A stretch of 12,399 bases of DNA from an uncultured Campylobacter sp. (lineage in GTDB: Bacteria; Campylobacterota; Campylobacteria; Campylobacterales; Campylobacteraceae), in assembly GCA_938046705.1 (NCBI GenBank), contig CALIWP010000202.1, positions 1 through 12,399 on the forward strand, given 5' to 3'. A program made the translations under genes and the position numbers. Of this stretch, positions 1 to 7,390 are shown piece after piece. A model generated the notes under the pieces. It saw nothing but the letters and a program-made list of their open reading frames with translations, was not told the DNA's origin and ran no database searches. The first letter of the stretch is position 1; every line of letters begins with the position of its first letter.

Positions 1-82
1 GCCATCTGTCCCAAACGGCAGTAGTACGACTTTTTTTCGTATCCGCTTGCCTACCTAAGAAGCCCTCGATTAGCCCACTCAT
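1..82 (-). CDS. frdC: Fumarate reductase cytochrome b subunit FrdC, N-terminal fragment
   Basis: Only the first 27 codons are in the window; the gene runs off the left edge. The ATG (complement of 80-82) has a strong ribosome-binding site, AGGAGGG, at 86-92. The peptide begins MSGLIEGFLGRQ and contains KKSRTTAVWDRW. This resembles the start of campylobacterial and Wolinella FrdC, where a KKSR-x-PA-x-LD stretch precedes the QSATG of the first membrane helix. FrdC is the dihaem membrane anchor that passes electrons from menaquinol to FrdAB for fumarate respiration. Its position directly behind lgt, on the same strand, fits the lgt-frdCAB order I know from C. jejuni. The membrane helices and haem-ligand histidines lie outside the window. 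The call therefore rests on a short N-terminus plus synteny. Confidence 0.75.
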   Translation of the reverse strand, partial: MSGLIEGFLGRQADTKKSRTTAVWDRW

Positions 83-107
83 GAGCCCTCCTATAAAATT
101 GAAATAA

Positions 108-116
108 ATTATCATA
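108..116 (-). promoter_or_regulatory. Probable -10 region for frdC
   Basis: On the minus strand the 9-mer TATGATAAT holds two overlapping sigma70-like -10 hexamers, TATGAT and GATAAT. It sits about 26 bp upstream of the frdC start codon in very AT-rich DNA. Campylobacter sigma70 promoters rely on the -10 box and upstream AT periodicity rather than a -35 box, so no -35 is expected. The implied transcription start leaves a short leader that contains the AGGAGGG site. Confidence 0.45.
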
Positions 117-134
117 ACTTAAAAGAAAATTAAA

Positions 135-170
135 TTACGATACTATAAAAACGGCATAATAGTATCGTAA
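135..170 (-). terminator. Perfect 12-bp inverted repeat: lgt terminator and/or frd operator
   Basis: TTACGATACTAT (135-146) and ATAGTATCGTAA (159-170) are exact reverse complements separated by 12 bases. On the minus strand the hairpin starts 18 bases after the lgt stop and is followed by TTTAATTTTCTTTT. That layout fits an intrinsic terminator for the lgt operon. The stem has only 4 G/C pairs of 12 and a large loop, which is weak for a terminator. The repeat also lies about 20 bp upstream of the likely frdC -10 box, where a dimeric regulator could bind. Confidence 0.5.
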
Positions 171-187
171 ATTACTTTAAAAACCTT

Positions 188-1003
188 TTAAAACTTTGTA
201 TATTTTTTATTTAAGATAATATAAAGGAAAATGCCGCACGCAAACATTAAAAAGGATAGTATTTGCCCCATAGATAAATTTAAAAATACAAAGCCGATCC
301 CAAAATCAGGCTCCCTAAAGAACTCGCAGATAAATCTGGCAAAGGTATAAAGTATGGCATAAAGAGCGATGAGTTCGCCGTCAAATTTTTTAAATTTTCT
401 ATAAACAAAAAGGATAGCAAAAACCGCAAGCCCTTCTAAAATGGCTTCATAAATTTGCGATGGATGGCGCATCTGTCCCGCGACGTTGATCGCCCATGAG
501 ACGTCCGTGATACGACCGAAAAGCTCTTGATTTAAAAAATTTCCGATACGACCGAAAAAATATCCAAGCGGGATGCTAAGCGCGACGAGATCCAAAAGCT
601 GCCACAAATTTTGCTTAAATTTACGGCAAAAGGCCCATGTCGCTATCAAAAACCCGACCACAGCGCCGTGATAGCTCATGCCGCGGATACCGACGAATTC
701 GCCGTTGTGAAAGGGGTTAAAAATCTGCCAAGGGTGAGTGAGATAATAAGCGGTATTTGGATCGTAAATGACGATGTAGCCCAGCCTTGCGCCCAGTATC
801 ACGCCGATTTCCACCCAAAAGAAATAATTATCAAGCAGCGAATTTGAAATTTGCATATTATCGCGCTTGACGATAAATTTAGCCACGCCGAGCGCCACGA
901 GTAGCGCCAGGACGTACATTATCCCATACCAGTGCACCTTGATGCCAAACAGCTCAAACGCGACCGGATCGAAATTTATATAAAAGTCGTTCCACCAACT
1001 CAT
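188..1003 (-). CDS. lgt: Prolipoprotein diacylglyceryl transferase Lgt
   Basis: Lgt moves a diacylglyceryl group from phosphatidylglycerol to the lipobox cysteine of prolipoproteins in the inner membrane, the first step of lipoprotein maturation. At 271 aa it has normal family length with several hydrophobic segments. The Lgt signature [14 protein letters not shown] is at residues 151-164, preceded by HWYG (24-27) and GMSYHG (108-113) and followed by RHPSQIYEA (179-187). These correspond to the conserved HWYG, GxxFHG, GRxGNFxN and HPSQLYE blocks of the family. The ATG overlaps the stop of the upstream gene by 4 bases (ATGA), so translation is probably coupled. No promoter of its own is evident. 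An AT-rich hairpin lies between it and frdC. Confidence 0.95.
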   Translation of the reverse strand: MSWWNDFYINFDPVAFELFGIKVHWYGIMYVLALLVALGVAKFIVKRDNMQISNSLLDNYFFWVEIGVILGARLGYIVIYDPNTAYYLTHPWQIFNPFHNGEFVGIRGMSYHGAVVGFLIATWAFCRKFKQNLWQLLDLVALSIPLGYFFGRIGNFLNQELFGRITDVSWAINVAGQMRHPSQIYEAILEGLAVFAILFVYRKFKKFDGELIALYAILYTFARFICEFFREPDFGIGFVFLNLSMGQILSFLMFACGIFLYIILNKKYTKF

Positions 1004-1557
1004 CTAGGTACGACTTTGACTTTTAGCGTATTTTCGATACCGCTCACAAAATCCTCGAAAAGATACCCCATCGCACGGTAAAATTTACTTCCCGCTTCGT
1101 TTTGTAGGACGGTAGCTAGCTTTTTGGCATACGGTAGCAGATAGGAGCTTAGCAAAACGCCTAAAATTTCCTTCGTCTGTTCGTCTTGTTTTAGCTCGAC
1201 GACGGAGGAGAAAAACGAAAGTTCGTTAGTTAGGCTATCAAGCGCACTGACGTTTAAATTTGGGCTAAATTTGCACTTTTTATAAAAGCCTTCAAGGCGC
1301 GCCTTGTCGCCCTCGAAAAAAAACTCCGCGTTAAAATATTTTTTCAAATTTGCGAAGTCCTTTGCGATCTCTAGGGTGCTTTCAGTTTTTATCGACTCCT
1401 CGTATAGCGCGCGCCCTTTGGCATTTGCTTCGCTATCGTTTGTTATTATCCATTTTGGATTTTTATTTAGCTCGCTAAAAAGCTTCGCGCTAGGTGGCAG
1501 AGCGAAATTTAACGCAAATATCCTTGCGATCACGGCGTAAAATTTACCTAAATTCAT
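1000..1557 (-). CDS. TorD-like (redox-enzyme maturation) chaperone family protein, tentative
   Basis: A 185-aa protein that looks soluble and largely helical, with no signal peptide and no metal or nucleotide motif. I place it tentatively in the TorD/DmsD/NarJ chaperone superfamily. The length fits. A central stretch (FYKKC, then [10 protein letters not shown]) resembles the family's FY...G...DHL-x-x-EL-x-F segment, and a late LLPYAKKL...[12 protein letters not shown] resembles its WLP...FY-x-x-L-x-x-F segment. Such proteins bind Tat signal peptides or folding redox subunits, but its partner is not visible. AGGGA at 1562-1566 is the ribosome-binding site. It starts 49 bases after the copA stop and overlaps lgt by 4 bases, so it is probably co-transcribed with both. 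A lineage-specific hypothetical protein remains possible. Confidence 0.55.
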   Translation of the reverse strand: MNLGKFYAVIARIFALNFALPPSAKLFSELNKNPKWIITNDSEANAKGRALYEESIKTESTLEIAKDFANLKKYFNAEFFFEGDKARLEGFYKKCKFSPNLNVSALDSLTNELSFFSSVVELKQDEQTKEILGVLLSSYLLPYAKKLATVLQNEAGSKFYRAMGYLFEDFVSGIENTLKVKVVPR

Positions 1558-1606
1558 CTTTTCCCTTTTTGTTTTTTGCGGGATTTTACAAAATTTAGGC
1601 TAAATT

Positions 1607-3766
1607 TTAGATTTGCTTAAATCGTAATCTGATCGAATTTAACACGACCGTGACCGAGCTAAAGCACATCGCCGCAGCTCCGTAAACAGGCGTTAGCATG
1701 AGTCCTAGAGGCGCCAAAACCCCAGCCGCAACTGGGATACAAACGGCGTTATAAACAAACGCCCAAAACAAATTTTGCTTTATCGTTTTCATCGTCTCGT
1801 TGGCCAAATTTATCGTAGCTACCGTGCTTTTTAGGTCGTTTTTTACTAGCACTACGTCGCCGGCCTCTTTTGCGATATCCGCGCCGCTACTCATCGCGAT
1901 ACCCGCATTTGCTTGTTTTAGCGGGGCGGCGTCGTTGATACCGTCGCCCACAAACAGCACCGCACCCTCTTCTTGCAGACGTTTTATGGTTTCAAATTTT
2001 TCATTAGGCAGCATGCCGGCAAAGACCTTTTCGATGCCCAACTTGCCAGCCACGTTTTTAGCGGTGAAGGCGTTATCTCCGGTTAGCATCACGGGCGTTA
2101 TGCCGGCATCTTTTAGGCTTTGCATAGCCTGCGCGGCGTCGTCCTTTACCCTGTCGCTAAGCGCGATAAATCCAACGTAAATTTTATCCACAGCCGCGAG
2201 TATTACGCCGTTTCCTTCGTTTTGCGCTTTGGCGATTTGCTCTTTAGTCTGCGCATTTATCTCCACGCCAAGCTCGCTTAAAAAGGCCTCGTTGCCCGCT
2301 ATTACGCTGCCGTCCTCACTCTTTACGCCGCGTCCCGCGATATTTTCAAAACCCTTTTCATCGCCTAAAATTTTAAGCCCGAGCTCGTTTGCGTATCTAA
2401 CGATCGCAGCAGATATCGGATGCGAGCTTTTGGCCTCTAGCGCGGCGATTTTGGCTAAATTTTCATCGTTTATATCTGTAAAATTTACGGATATTTCGCC
2501 CTTAGTTAGCGTGCCCGTTTTATCAAATACCGCGTATTTCACGTCGCCAAGCGCCTCTAAAACCTCGGGATTTTTGATGAGGATTCCGTTTTTAGCGCCT
2601 AGAGATAGCGAGGAGACGATGGCTATCGGGGTGGCAAGCCCCAGCGCGCAAGGACATGAGATAATCAGCACGCAAACAGCGCTTAACACGCCTTGTAGCG
2701 CATTTCCAGTAAGCGCAAACCACGCGCAAAACGTAACGACGGCGATAGCTATCACGCTAGGCACGAAGATATTTGCCACGCGGTCGGCAAAGCGGCTGAT
2801 AGGCATCTTTTTGCTCGACGCGTCGCTTAAAAGCTCTAAAATTTGCGACAAAAGCGTCTGGCTAGCAAGCTTTGTAACCTTTACGTTGATGTAGCCATTT
2901 AAATTTATCGTTCCGGCATTAACCTCGTCGCCTTGTTTTTTATAGACGGGCAGGCTCTCGCCCGTTAGCATCGAGGTATCGATCTCCGCGCCGCCGTTTA
3001 TCACGACCCCGTCGCAAGGCACCGCGTAGCCGCTCTTTACGACCGCGATGTCGCCTATTTTTAGGCTCGCGGCATCGACTTCCAGCGCGCTACCGTCTTT
3101 TTGTAGTACGAGAGCGGTCTTTGGCGACATATCCATGAGCGATTTTATATAATCGCCCGCGCGAGCTTTTGAGCGCTCTTCTAAAAATTTACCAAGCAGC
3201 ACGAAAGCCGTTATCATGGCTGCACCCGAGACGTAGAGGTGGCGCATGTTTTCAGGCATGCGCTCGCCCGCGATAAAAACCCCCAGCGAATACGCAAACG
3301 CCGTGCTTGTTCCCAGCGCTACGAGCACGTTCATATCGAAGTTTTTATTTTTTAGCGCGCCGTAAGCATGGATAAAAAAGTCCCGCCCGCACGTAGCTAT
3401 CGTGATAAAGGCAAGCGCCAGCATGATGGCTGATTTTGCCGCGCTTGGTTGCTCGCTCATCTCAAGCGCCATGATCACCGCGCTAAAAGCTGCGGCGGCT
3501 AGGAAATTTCGGCGTAAATTTAAGATATGTTTCTCGCGTTTGGCTTCAAATTCCGCCAAATCCTTTGCCACGCCGTAGCCTAGTTTTTTTATTTTTTCCT
3601 CTATCACGGCTTGCACTTCGGCGTTTTCGACGATAAATTCACCCGAGCCGTTTGCAAAGCTGACCTTCGCGTCTAGTACGCCCGCGATCTTTTTCGTCAC
3701 GCGCTCGATGGCGTTTGAGCAGTTTACGCAGGTCATGCCCGCGATGTTTAGTTTGATATTTTGCAT
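1607..3766 (-). CDS. copA: Copper-translocating P1B-type ATPase CopA
   Basis: ATP-driven exporter of Cu(I) across the inner membrane, 719 aa from the ATG. Visible in order: one N-terminal heavy-metal-binding domain with GMTCVNC (Cys13 and Cys16), actuator-loop TGES (268-271), the transmembrane metal site CPC (371-373), the phosphorylation motif DKTGTLT (Asp415), the P1B-specific HP dipeptide (449-450), TGDN (562-565) and GDGIND (607-612). The last two helices carry YN (672-673) and a Met plus SS in MCFSSVTVV, the pattern of the Cu(I) subgroup (P1B-1). A TTG codon one triplet upstream (3767-3769) is also in frame. I chose the ATG, which overlaps the copZ stop as TGATG. The ribosome-binding site is weak (AGAGAA), which fits coupling to copZ. 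Confidence 0.94.
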   Translation of the reverse strand: MQNIKLNIAGMTCVNCSNAIERVTKKIAGVLDAKVSFANGSGEFIVENAEVQAVIEEKIKKLGYGVAKDLAEFEAKREKHILNLRRNFLAAAAFSAVIMALEMSEQPSAAKSAIMLALAFITIATCGRDFFIHAYGALKNKNFDMNVLVALGTSTAFAYSLGVFIAGERMPENMRHLYVSGAAMITAFVLLGKFLEERSKARAGDYIKSLMDMSPKTALVLQKDGSALEVDAASLKIGDIAVVKSGYAVPCDGVVINGGAEIDTSMLTGESLPVYKKQGDEVNAGTINLNGYINVKVTKLASQTLLSQILELLSDASSKKMPISRFADRVANIFVPSVIAIAVVTFCAWFALTGNALQGVLSAVCVLIISCPCALGLATPIAIVSSLSLGAKNGILIKNPEVLEALGDVKYAVFDKTGTLTKGEISVNFTDINDENLAKIAALEAKSSHPISAAIVRYANELGLKILGDEKGFENIAGRGVKSEDGSVIAGNEAFLSELGVEINAQTKEQIAKAQNEGNGVILAAVDKIYVGFIALSDRVKDDAAQAMQSLKDAGITPVMLTGDNAFTAKNVAGKLGIEKVFAGMLPNEKFETIKRLQEEGAVLFVGDGINDAAPLKQANAGIAMSSGADIAKEAGDVVLVKNDLKSTVATINLANETMKTIKQNLFWAFVYNAVCIPVAAGVLAPLGLMLTPVYGAAAMCFSSVTVVLNSIRLRFKQI

Positions 3767-3969
3767 CAAATTTTCTCTATGACGCTAAATCCCAAATCAT
3801 CCAGCTCCTCTTTAAATTTCGCCTCGTCTTTGCCGTCTAGATTTACGCTCACGGTCTTTGGCTCGGCGCTCATATCTACTTTTATCTCGCCGTATTCGCC
3901 CTCAAGAGCGTTTTTTATGGTGTTTGCGCAGTTTTCGCAGTGGATATTAGCAACCTTAAATTTAGTCAT
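3766..3969 (-). CDS. copZ: CopZ-like copper chaperone (heavy-metal-associated domain)
   Basis: A single 67-aa ferredoxin-like HMA domain. The metal-binding loop is HCENC (residues 10-14), a CxxC motif in which the residue before the first Cys is His rather than the usual Thr. Proteins like this carry Cu(I) in the cytoplasm and hand it to CopA. The gene directly precedes copA and its stop overlaps the copA start, which matches the chaperone-ATPase pair I know from C. jejuni. Its ATG overlaps the stop of the upstream GNAT gene by 4 bases (ATGA). The symbol is by analogy; a generic heavy-metal-domain protein is the cautious label. Confidence 0.85.
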   Translation of the reverse strand: MTKFKVANIHCENCANTIKNALEGEYGEIKVDMSAEPKTVSVNLDGKDEAKFKEELDDLGFSVIEKI

Positions 3970-4520
3970 TCTATCTCCTTTGTCATATGATAGTATTTGT
4001 GAGAATTTATGATCATTTCACAGTCGGCTTTAAAGCCCAAACGCTCGTAAAAAGCCATAGTTTTTGGCTTTTTTTCATCGACGATGAGGGCTACTTTTTT
4101 GATATTTCGTTTCGGTGCGAGGGTAAAGATAAATTTGATCAGCTCTTTTGCGATGCCTCGTCCGCGAAATCTCTCGTCCACGGCTAGACTATCGATATAT
4201 AGCTCATCCGCAAAGCACTCCGTCTGCGGAAATTTACCGCATCCAAGCATCTGCAAATGCGTCCTAATGGGTTCATCTAGCGTTTCGATCTCTCCTCCGT
4301 CGTAAGCACAAATCGCACCCGCGATCTCGCCGTCAAATTTGAAAACAAAAACATTGTTGTAGCTTAGGCGGTTTATCTCGCTTCTAAAAAATTTATGCAA
4401 AATTTCATCGCTCTTAACAGGATCGCTCACGCCGCTAAGCGTAAATGCGATGTCCTCCATGGCTAAATTTAACAGCTCTATGCAGCGCGCGGCGTCGTCT
4501 TTTCGGGCATTTAAAATCAT
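3966..4520 (-). CDS. GNAT family N-acetyltransferase
   Basis: A 184-aa member of the Gcn5-related acetyltransferases, which use acetyl-CoA to acetylate an amine on a small molecule or protein. Motif A runs through YIDSLAVDERFRGRGIAKEL, with the acetyl-CoA pyrophosphate-binding RGRGIA at 119-124. Motif B is seen in TMAFYERLGF (154-163). The substrate cannot be told. The frame stays open upstream to 4916, but that stretch is antisense to yebC and reads as low-quality protein. I therefore start at the ATG giving MILNARKDD, typical of GNAT N-termini. No ribosome-binding site precedes this ATG. Instead a TATAAT box lies 6 bases upstream, suggesting a leaderless mRNA. The 3' end overlaps copZ by 4 bases, making it the first gene of the copper operon. 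Confidence 0.85.
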   Translation of the reverse strand: MILNARKDDAARCIELLNLAMEDIAFTLSGVSDPVKSDEILHKFFRSEINRLSYNNVFVFKFDGEIAGAICAYDGGEIETLDEPIRTHLQMLGCGKFPQTECFADELYIDSLAVDERFRGRGIAKELIKFIFTLAPKRNIKKVALIVDEKKPKTMAFYERLGFKADCEMIINSHKYYHMTKEIE

Positions 4521-4526
4521 ACGCGG

Positions 4527-4532
4527 ATTATA
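4527..4532 (-). promoter_or_regulatory. -10 box (TATAAT) for the GNAT-copZ-copA operon
   Basis: A perfect minus-strand TATAAT ends 6 bases before the GNAT start codon. With the usual 6-7 base spacing, transcription would begin at or next to the A of the ATG, giving a leaderless transcript. There is no TGn extension and no obvious -35 box. It lies in the 117-bp gap shared with the divergent yebC promoter. I see no clear operator for a copper regulator there. Confidence 0.45.
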
Positions 4533-4605
4533 GGACTTAAAGCTAAATTTTTTACTAATACGCTCAAAACCTCGCGTTTTTAAAAAAATGCAAAATTTTT
4601 TTAGA

Positions 4606-4611
4606 TATAAT
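4606..4611 (+). promoter_or_regulatory. -10 box (TATAAT) for yebC-ppi
   Basis: TATAAT follows a run of seven T (4596-4602) and sits 26 bases before the yebC ATG. This is a typical Campylobacter sigma70 arrangement of T-rich upstream DNA plus a good -10. A ribosome-binding site, AAAGGA, lies at 4627-4632, giving a leader of about 20 bases. Confidence 0.65.
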
Positions 4612-4637
4612 TGGGCAAAAATTTTTAAAGGAACGAA

Positions 4638-5345
4638 ATGGGACGAGCGTTTGAATATAGGCGCGCCGCAAAAGAAGCGCGCTGGGACAAGATGAGCAAA
4701 GTTTTTCCAAAACTCGCAAAAGCCATAACCGTGGCAGCTAAAGAGGGCGGCACAGAGCCTGATATGAACCCAAAACTCCGGGCCGCGATAGCAGCGGCCA
4801 AGGCGCAAAATATGCCAAAAGACAACATCGACGCGGCGATCAAACGCGCCAGCGGCAAGGATAGCGCGGACATCAAGACCATCTTTTACGACGGCAAGGG
4901 CACTCACGGCGTGCAAATCATCGTCGAGTGCGCTACTGATAACCCTACTCGCACGGTCGCCAATGTCAAAGCGATATTTAGCAAAAATGGCGGCGAAATT
5001 TTGCCTAGCGGAAGCTTAAATTTCATGTTTACGAGAAAGAGCGTTTTTGAGCTTGATATGCCGGCAAAAGAGCTTGACGAGATCGAGCTAGAGCTCATCG
5101 ACTTTGGTCTAACCGAGATCGAGGAAGAAGACGGCGTGCTTTATATCTACGGCGATTACGCAAGCTTTGGCACGCTAAGCGAAGGCATCGAAAAACTGGG
5201 CCTAGAGGCTAAAAAAGCAAGCCTACAATACATCGCAAACTCGCCGGTAAGTCTAAATGAAGAGCAAATGAGCGAGGTAGAAAAGCTGCTCGACAAGCTC
5301 GAAGACGACGACGACGTGCAAGCGGTTTATACAAATATCGAATAA
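4638..5345 (+). CDS. yebC: YebC/TACO1 family protein
   Basis: A 235-aa cytoplasmic protein of the YebC/TACO1 (PmpR) family, of normal length. The N-terminal domain has the family pattern: [19 protein letters not shown] near the start, AAKEGG (34-39), [12 protein letters not shown], then NMPKD and AIKRA. Mid-protein [16 protein letters not shown] and FSKNGG match the second conserved block, and the acidic C-terminus ([16 protein letters not shown]) is typical of campylobacterial members. The family was long annotated as transcriptional regulators. More recent work on bacterial YebC and mitochondrial TACO1 supports a ribosome-associated role in translating proline-rich stretches. It is followed 14 bases later by a prolyl isomerase gene, so the two are likely co-transcribed. 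Confidence 0.95.
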   Translation: MGRAFEYRRAAKEARWDKMSKVFPKLAKAITVAAKEGGTEPDMNPKLRAAIAAAKAQNMPKDNIDAAIKRASGKDSADIKTIFYDGKGTHGVQIIVECATDNPTRTVANVKAIFSKNGGEILPSGSLNFMFTRKSVFELDMPAKELDEIELELIDFGLTEIEEEDGVLYIYGDYASFGTLSEGIEKLGLEAKKASLQYIANSPVSLNEEQMSEVEKLLDKLEDDDDVQAVYTNIE

Positions 5346-5359
5346 ATTTAAGGAACAAA

Positions 5360-5854
5360 ATGAGAAACGACGAACTAAAAATCTACGACATCGACGCGGC
5401 CGAGCTTGCTAAGCTCAAATTTGCCGTGATCCATACCGAAAAAGGCGATATGAAGCTCGAGCTTTACGGCGACGAAGCGCCACAAGCCGTGACGAATTTT
5501 GCCACTCTTGCCAAAAGCGGCTTTTACGACGGGCTAAATTTCCACCGCGTGATCCCAAATTTCGTGATCCAGGGCGGCTGCCCGCACGGTACGGGCACCG
5601 GAGGTCCGGGCTGGCGCATCAAATGCGAGTGCGTAGGCCAAAAACACAAGCATAAACGCGGAACCCTATCTATGGCGCACGCGGGTCGCGACACGGGTGG
5701 AAGTCAATTTTTCGTCTGCCACAGCGCGCAGCCGCACCTTGACGGCGTGCATACGGTGTTTGGGCAGATCGTGGACGAGCCGAGCCTAAAAACGCTAGAT
5801 AGCGTCAGGCAAGGCGACAAGATAAACTCGATCGAAATTTTAGAGAGTTTGTAA
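5360..5854 (+). CDS. ppi: Cyclophilin-type peptidyl-prolyl cis-trans isomerase
   Basis: A 164-aa cyclophilin that speeds cis-trans isomerisation of X-Pro bonds during folding. Core residues are present: [13 protein letters not shown] (catalytic Arg63), GTLSMAHAG (101-109), GSQFF (114-118) and [10 protein letters not shown] (126-135). There is no signal peptide, so it should be cytoplasmic. It has roughly 20 extra residues before the beta-barrel core. Residues 89-98 ([10 protein letters not shown]) give a C-x-C...H-x-H cluster where E. coli PpiB has no such residues; whether it binds metal is unknown. The ribosome-binding site AAGGA lies at 5350-5354, partly within TAAATTTA at the yebC stop. 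It shares yebC's promoter as far as I can see, and a T-tailed hairpin follows it. Confidence 0.95.
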   Translation: MRNDELKIYDIDAAELAKLKFAVIHTEKGDMKLELYGDEAPQAVTNFATLAKSGFYDGLNFHRVIPNFVIQGGCPHGTGTGGPGWRIKCECVGQKHKHKRGTLSMAHAGRDTGGSQFFVCHSAQPHLDGVHTVFGQIVDEPSLKTLDSVRQGDKINSIEILESL

Positions 5855-5864
5855 AAATTTAACG

Positions 5865-5919
5865 AAATTTGCGGCGGCGGGTAAAATTTGACCAAAATCG
5901 CTGCAATTTTTATCTTTTT
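5865..5919 (+). terminator. Probable intrinsic terminator of yebC-ppi
   Basis: TTGCGGCG (5869-5876) can pair with CGCTGCAA (5899-5906), with one G-U pair. The helix extends by AAA/TTT beyond a single T-T mismatch. The 3' arm runs into TTTTTATCTTTTT (5907-5919), a good T tract. The loop is long, about 22 bases. It starts 10 bases after the ppi stop. Confidence 0.5.
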
Positions 5920-5932
5920 ATATAAATTTATT

Positions 5933-5941
5933 TGTTAAAAT
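5933..5941 (+). promoter_or_regulatory. Extended -10 promoter for the DctA-like symporter
   Basis: TGTTAAAAT is an extended -10 (TGn plus TAAAAT) in T/A-rich DNA, 30 bases before the TTG start. It sits just after the presumed ppi terminator, so the symporter gene appears to be transcribed independently of yebC-ppi. Confidence 0.55.
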
Positions 5942-5971
5942 ACCTTTTTAATAATTTTTAAAGGACACCTC

Positions 5972-7342
5972 TTGAACCCAAGCGTTTCAAACGCGGCAAA
6001 ACCGCAAAAACCTTTTCTTATTAGAATGTTTACCAACCTAGCGTTTTGGGTGGTTTTCGGCATCGTCGCGGGTATCGCGGTCGGTATGATTTTTCCCGAT
6101 CTAGGCATCGCGAGCAAGCCTGGCATCGACTACTTTATCAAAGCTTTAAAAGCCCTCATCGGACCGATCATTTTCCTCACGATCGTCTCAGGTATCATCG
6201 GACTTGAGAGCATGAAGGAACTAGGCTCTATCGGACTTAAGGGATTTATCTACTTTGAGGTCGTTAGCACCATAGCTCTTGCCGTGGGAATAATCTTTGG
6301 CGAGACGCTAAGGCCGGGTCACGATATGCACCTTGACTACACGCAGCTTGATGCCTCTAGCGTAGAAAAATTTACGAGCCAAGCCTCAAATATAGACGCA
6401 AATAGCGGAATTTTAGCGCATACGCTTCATATTTTACGCGGCGCTGTACCGGTTGACGGTATCTTCCCTTACGTGCATCTACTTGATCCGTTTATCAAAT
6501 CAAACACGCTTCAAGTGCTATTTTTGGCGATCGTTACGGCTGTTGCGATCTCGTTTTTAAAGCACGACTACAAAAAGAAGATCCTAAAACCGCTTGAAAT
6601 CGTTCAGCACTGGGTGCTAAAACTGCTTACGATTTTGATGCTATTTAGCCCGGTTGCGGCGTTTTCCGCGATGGCATTTTTGATCGGTAAATTCGGCATT
6701 AACTCGCTTTTGGGTATGCTTGAGTTACTTTTCGTTATGGCGATTGCAAGCTTGTTTTTTATATTCGTAGTTTTGGGCGTGATTTGCTATTTTGCAAAGG
6801 TCAATATCTTTAAATTTATGCGTTTCATCGCAAAAGAAGTCTTAATCGTGTTTGCGACGAGCTCCTCGGAGACCGCGCTAGCTCCGCTCATGCAAAAGCT
6901 CGAAGCAGCAGGTATCCACAGGGGCGCGGTCGGACTCATCATACCGACGGGATATTCGTTTAACCTCGACTGCACGAACATCTACCTATCGCTTAGCGTT
7001 ATTTTCCTTGCTCAAGCCTTCGGCATCCCGCTAAGCATCGAGCATTTGATACAAATTCTAGTCATCTTGATGGTAACGAGCAAGGGCGCCGTCGGCGTCA
7101 CGGGCTCCGGATTTATCATACTTGCCGGTACGCTTGCCGCACTTCCAAGCGCCGGTATCCCGGTGGTTACGGTTGCGGTGCTGCTTGGCGTGGATAAATT
7201 TATGTCCGAGATGCGCGCGGTCGGAAACCTCTGCGGCAATGCCGTAGGCTGCCTAATCATCTCGATCTGGGATAAAAAAGTAGATATGGAGAAATTCCGC
7301 TACGCGCTAGATCACCCAGACGAGTTTCACTTTCATTCGTAA
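5972..7342 (+). CDS. Dicarboxylate/cation symporter, DAACS family (DctA-like)
   Basis: A 456-aa inner-membrane symporter that takes up an acidic substrate with H+ or Na+. Family marks are clear: the serine-rich hairpin loop TSSSETALAP (296-305), PTGYSFNLDCTNIY (325-338, with Cys where Gly is usual), SKGAVGVTGSGF (370-381) and GVDKFMSEMRAVGN (406-419). In archaeal GltPh the equivalent of Ser412 is an Asp that binds the substrate amino group. Ser there, as in DctA, favours C4-dicarboxylates over glutamate or aspartate, while Arg415 matches the carboxylate-binding Arg. The start is TTG at 5972 with AAGGA about 6 bases upstream; no nearby ATG fits as well. An extended -10 precedes it. Glutamate transport is not excluded. 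Confidence 0.88.
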   Translation: MNPSVSNAAKPQKPFLIRMFTNLAFWVVFGIVAGIAVGMIFPDLGIASKPGIDYFIKALKALIGPIIFLTIVSGIIGLESMKELGSIGLKGFIYFEVVSTIALAVGIIFGETLRPGHDMHLDYTQLDASSVEKFTSQASNIDANSGILAHTLHILRGAVPVDGIFPYVHLLDPFIKSNTLQVLFLAIVTAVAISFLKHDYKKKILKPLEIVQHWVLKLLTILMLFSPVAAFSAMAFLIGKFGINSLLGMLELLFVMAIASLFFIFVVLGVICYFAKVNIFKFMRFIAKEVLIVFATSSSETALAPLMQKLEAAGIHRGAVGLIIPTGYSFNLDCTNIYLSLSVIFLAQAFGIPLSIEHLIQILVILMVTSKGAVGVTGSGFIILAGTLAALPSAGIPVVTVAVLLGVDKFMSEMRAVGNLCGNAVGCLIISIWDKKVDMEKFRYALDHPDEFHFHS

Positions 7343-7347
7343 ATTTA

Positions 7348-7373
7348 AGGCGGTGGGTTTTAGACCATCGCCT
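7348..7373. terminator. Hairpin between two convergent genes
   Basis: AGGCGGTGG (7348-7356) and CCATCGCCT (7365-7373) form a 9-bp stem with one G-U pair and an 8-base loop. It begins just after the symporter stop and lies before the stop of the convergent DUF6882-like gene. Neither side has a strong T tract. It may act as a shared, weak or Rho-assisted terminator. Confidence 0.4.
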
Positions 7374-7390
7374 CACTCAAACTACCCAAA

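Noticed and set aside
1800..2180. 126-residue plus-strand frame
   Set aside because: Also an antisense shadow of copA with no recognisable domain.
2229..2894. 221-residue open frame on the plus strand
   Set aside because: Entirely antisense to conserved copA, low-complexity Ser/Ala-rich product, no ribosome-binding site.
4521..4916. N-terminal extension of the GNAT frame to a 316-residue protein
   Set aside because: The extension runs antisense through the start of yebC and has no GNAT similarity; the conserved protein begins at MILNARKDD.
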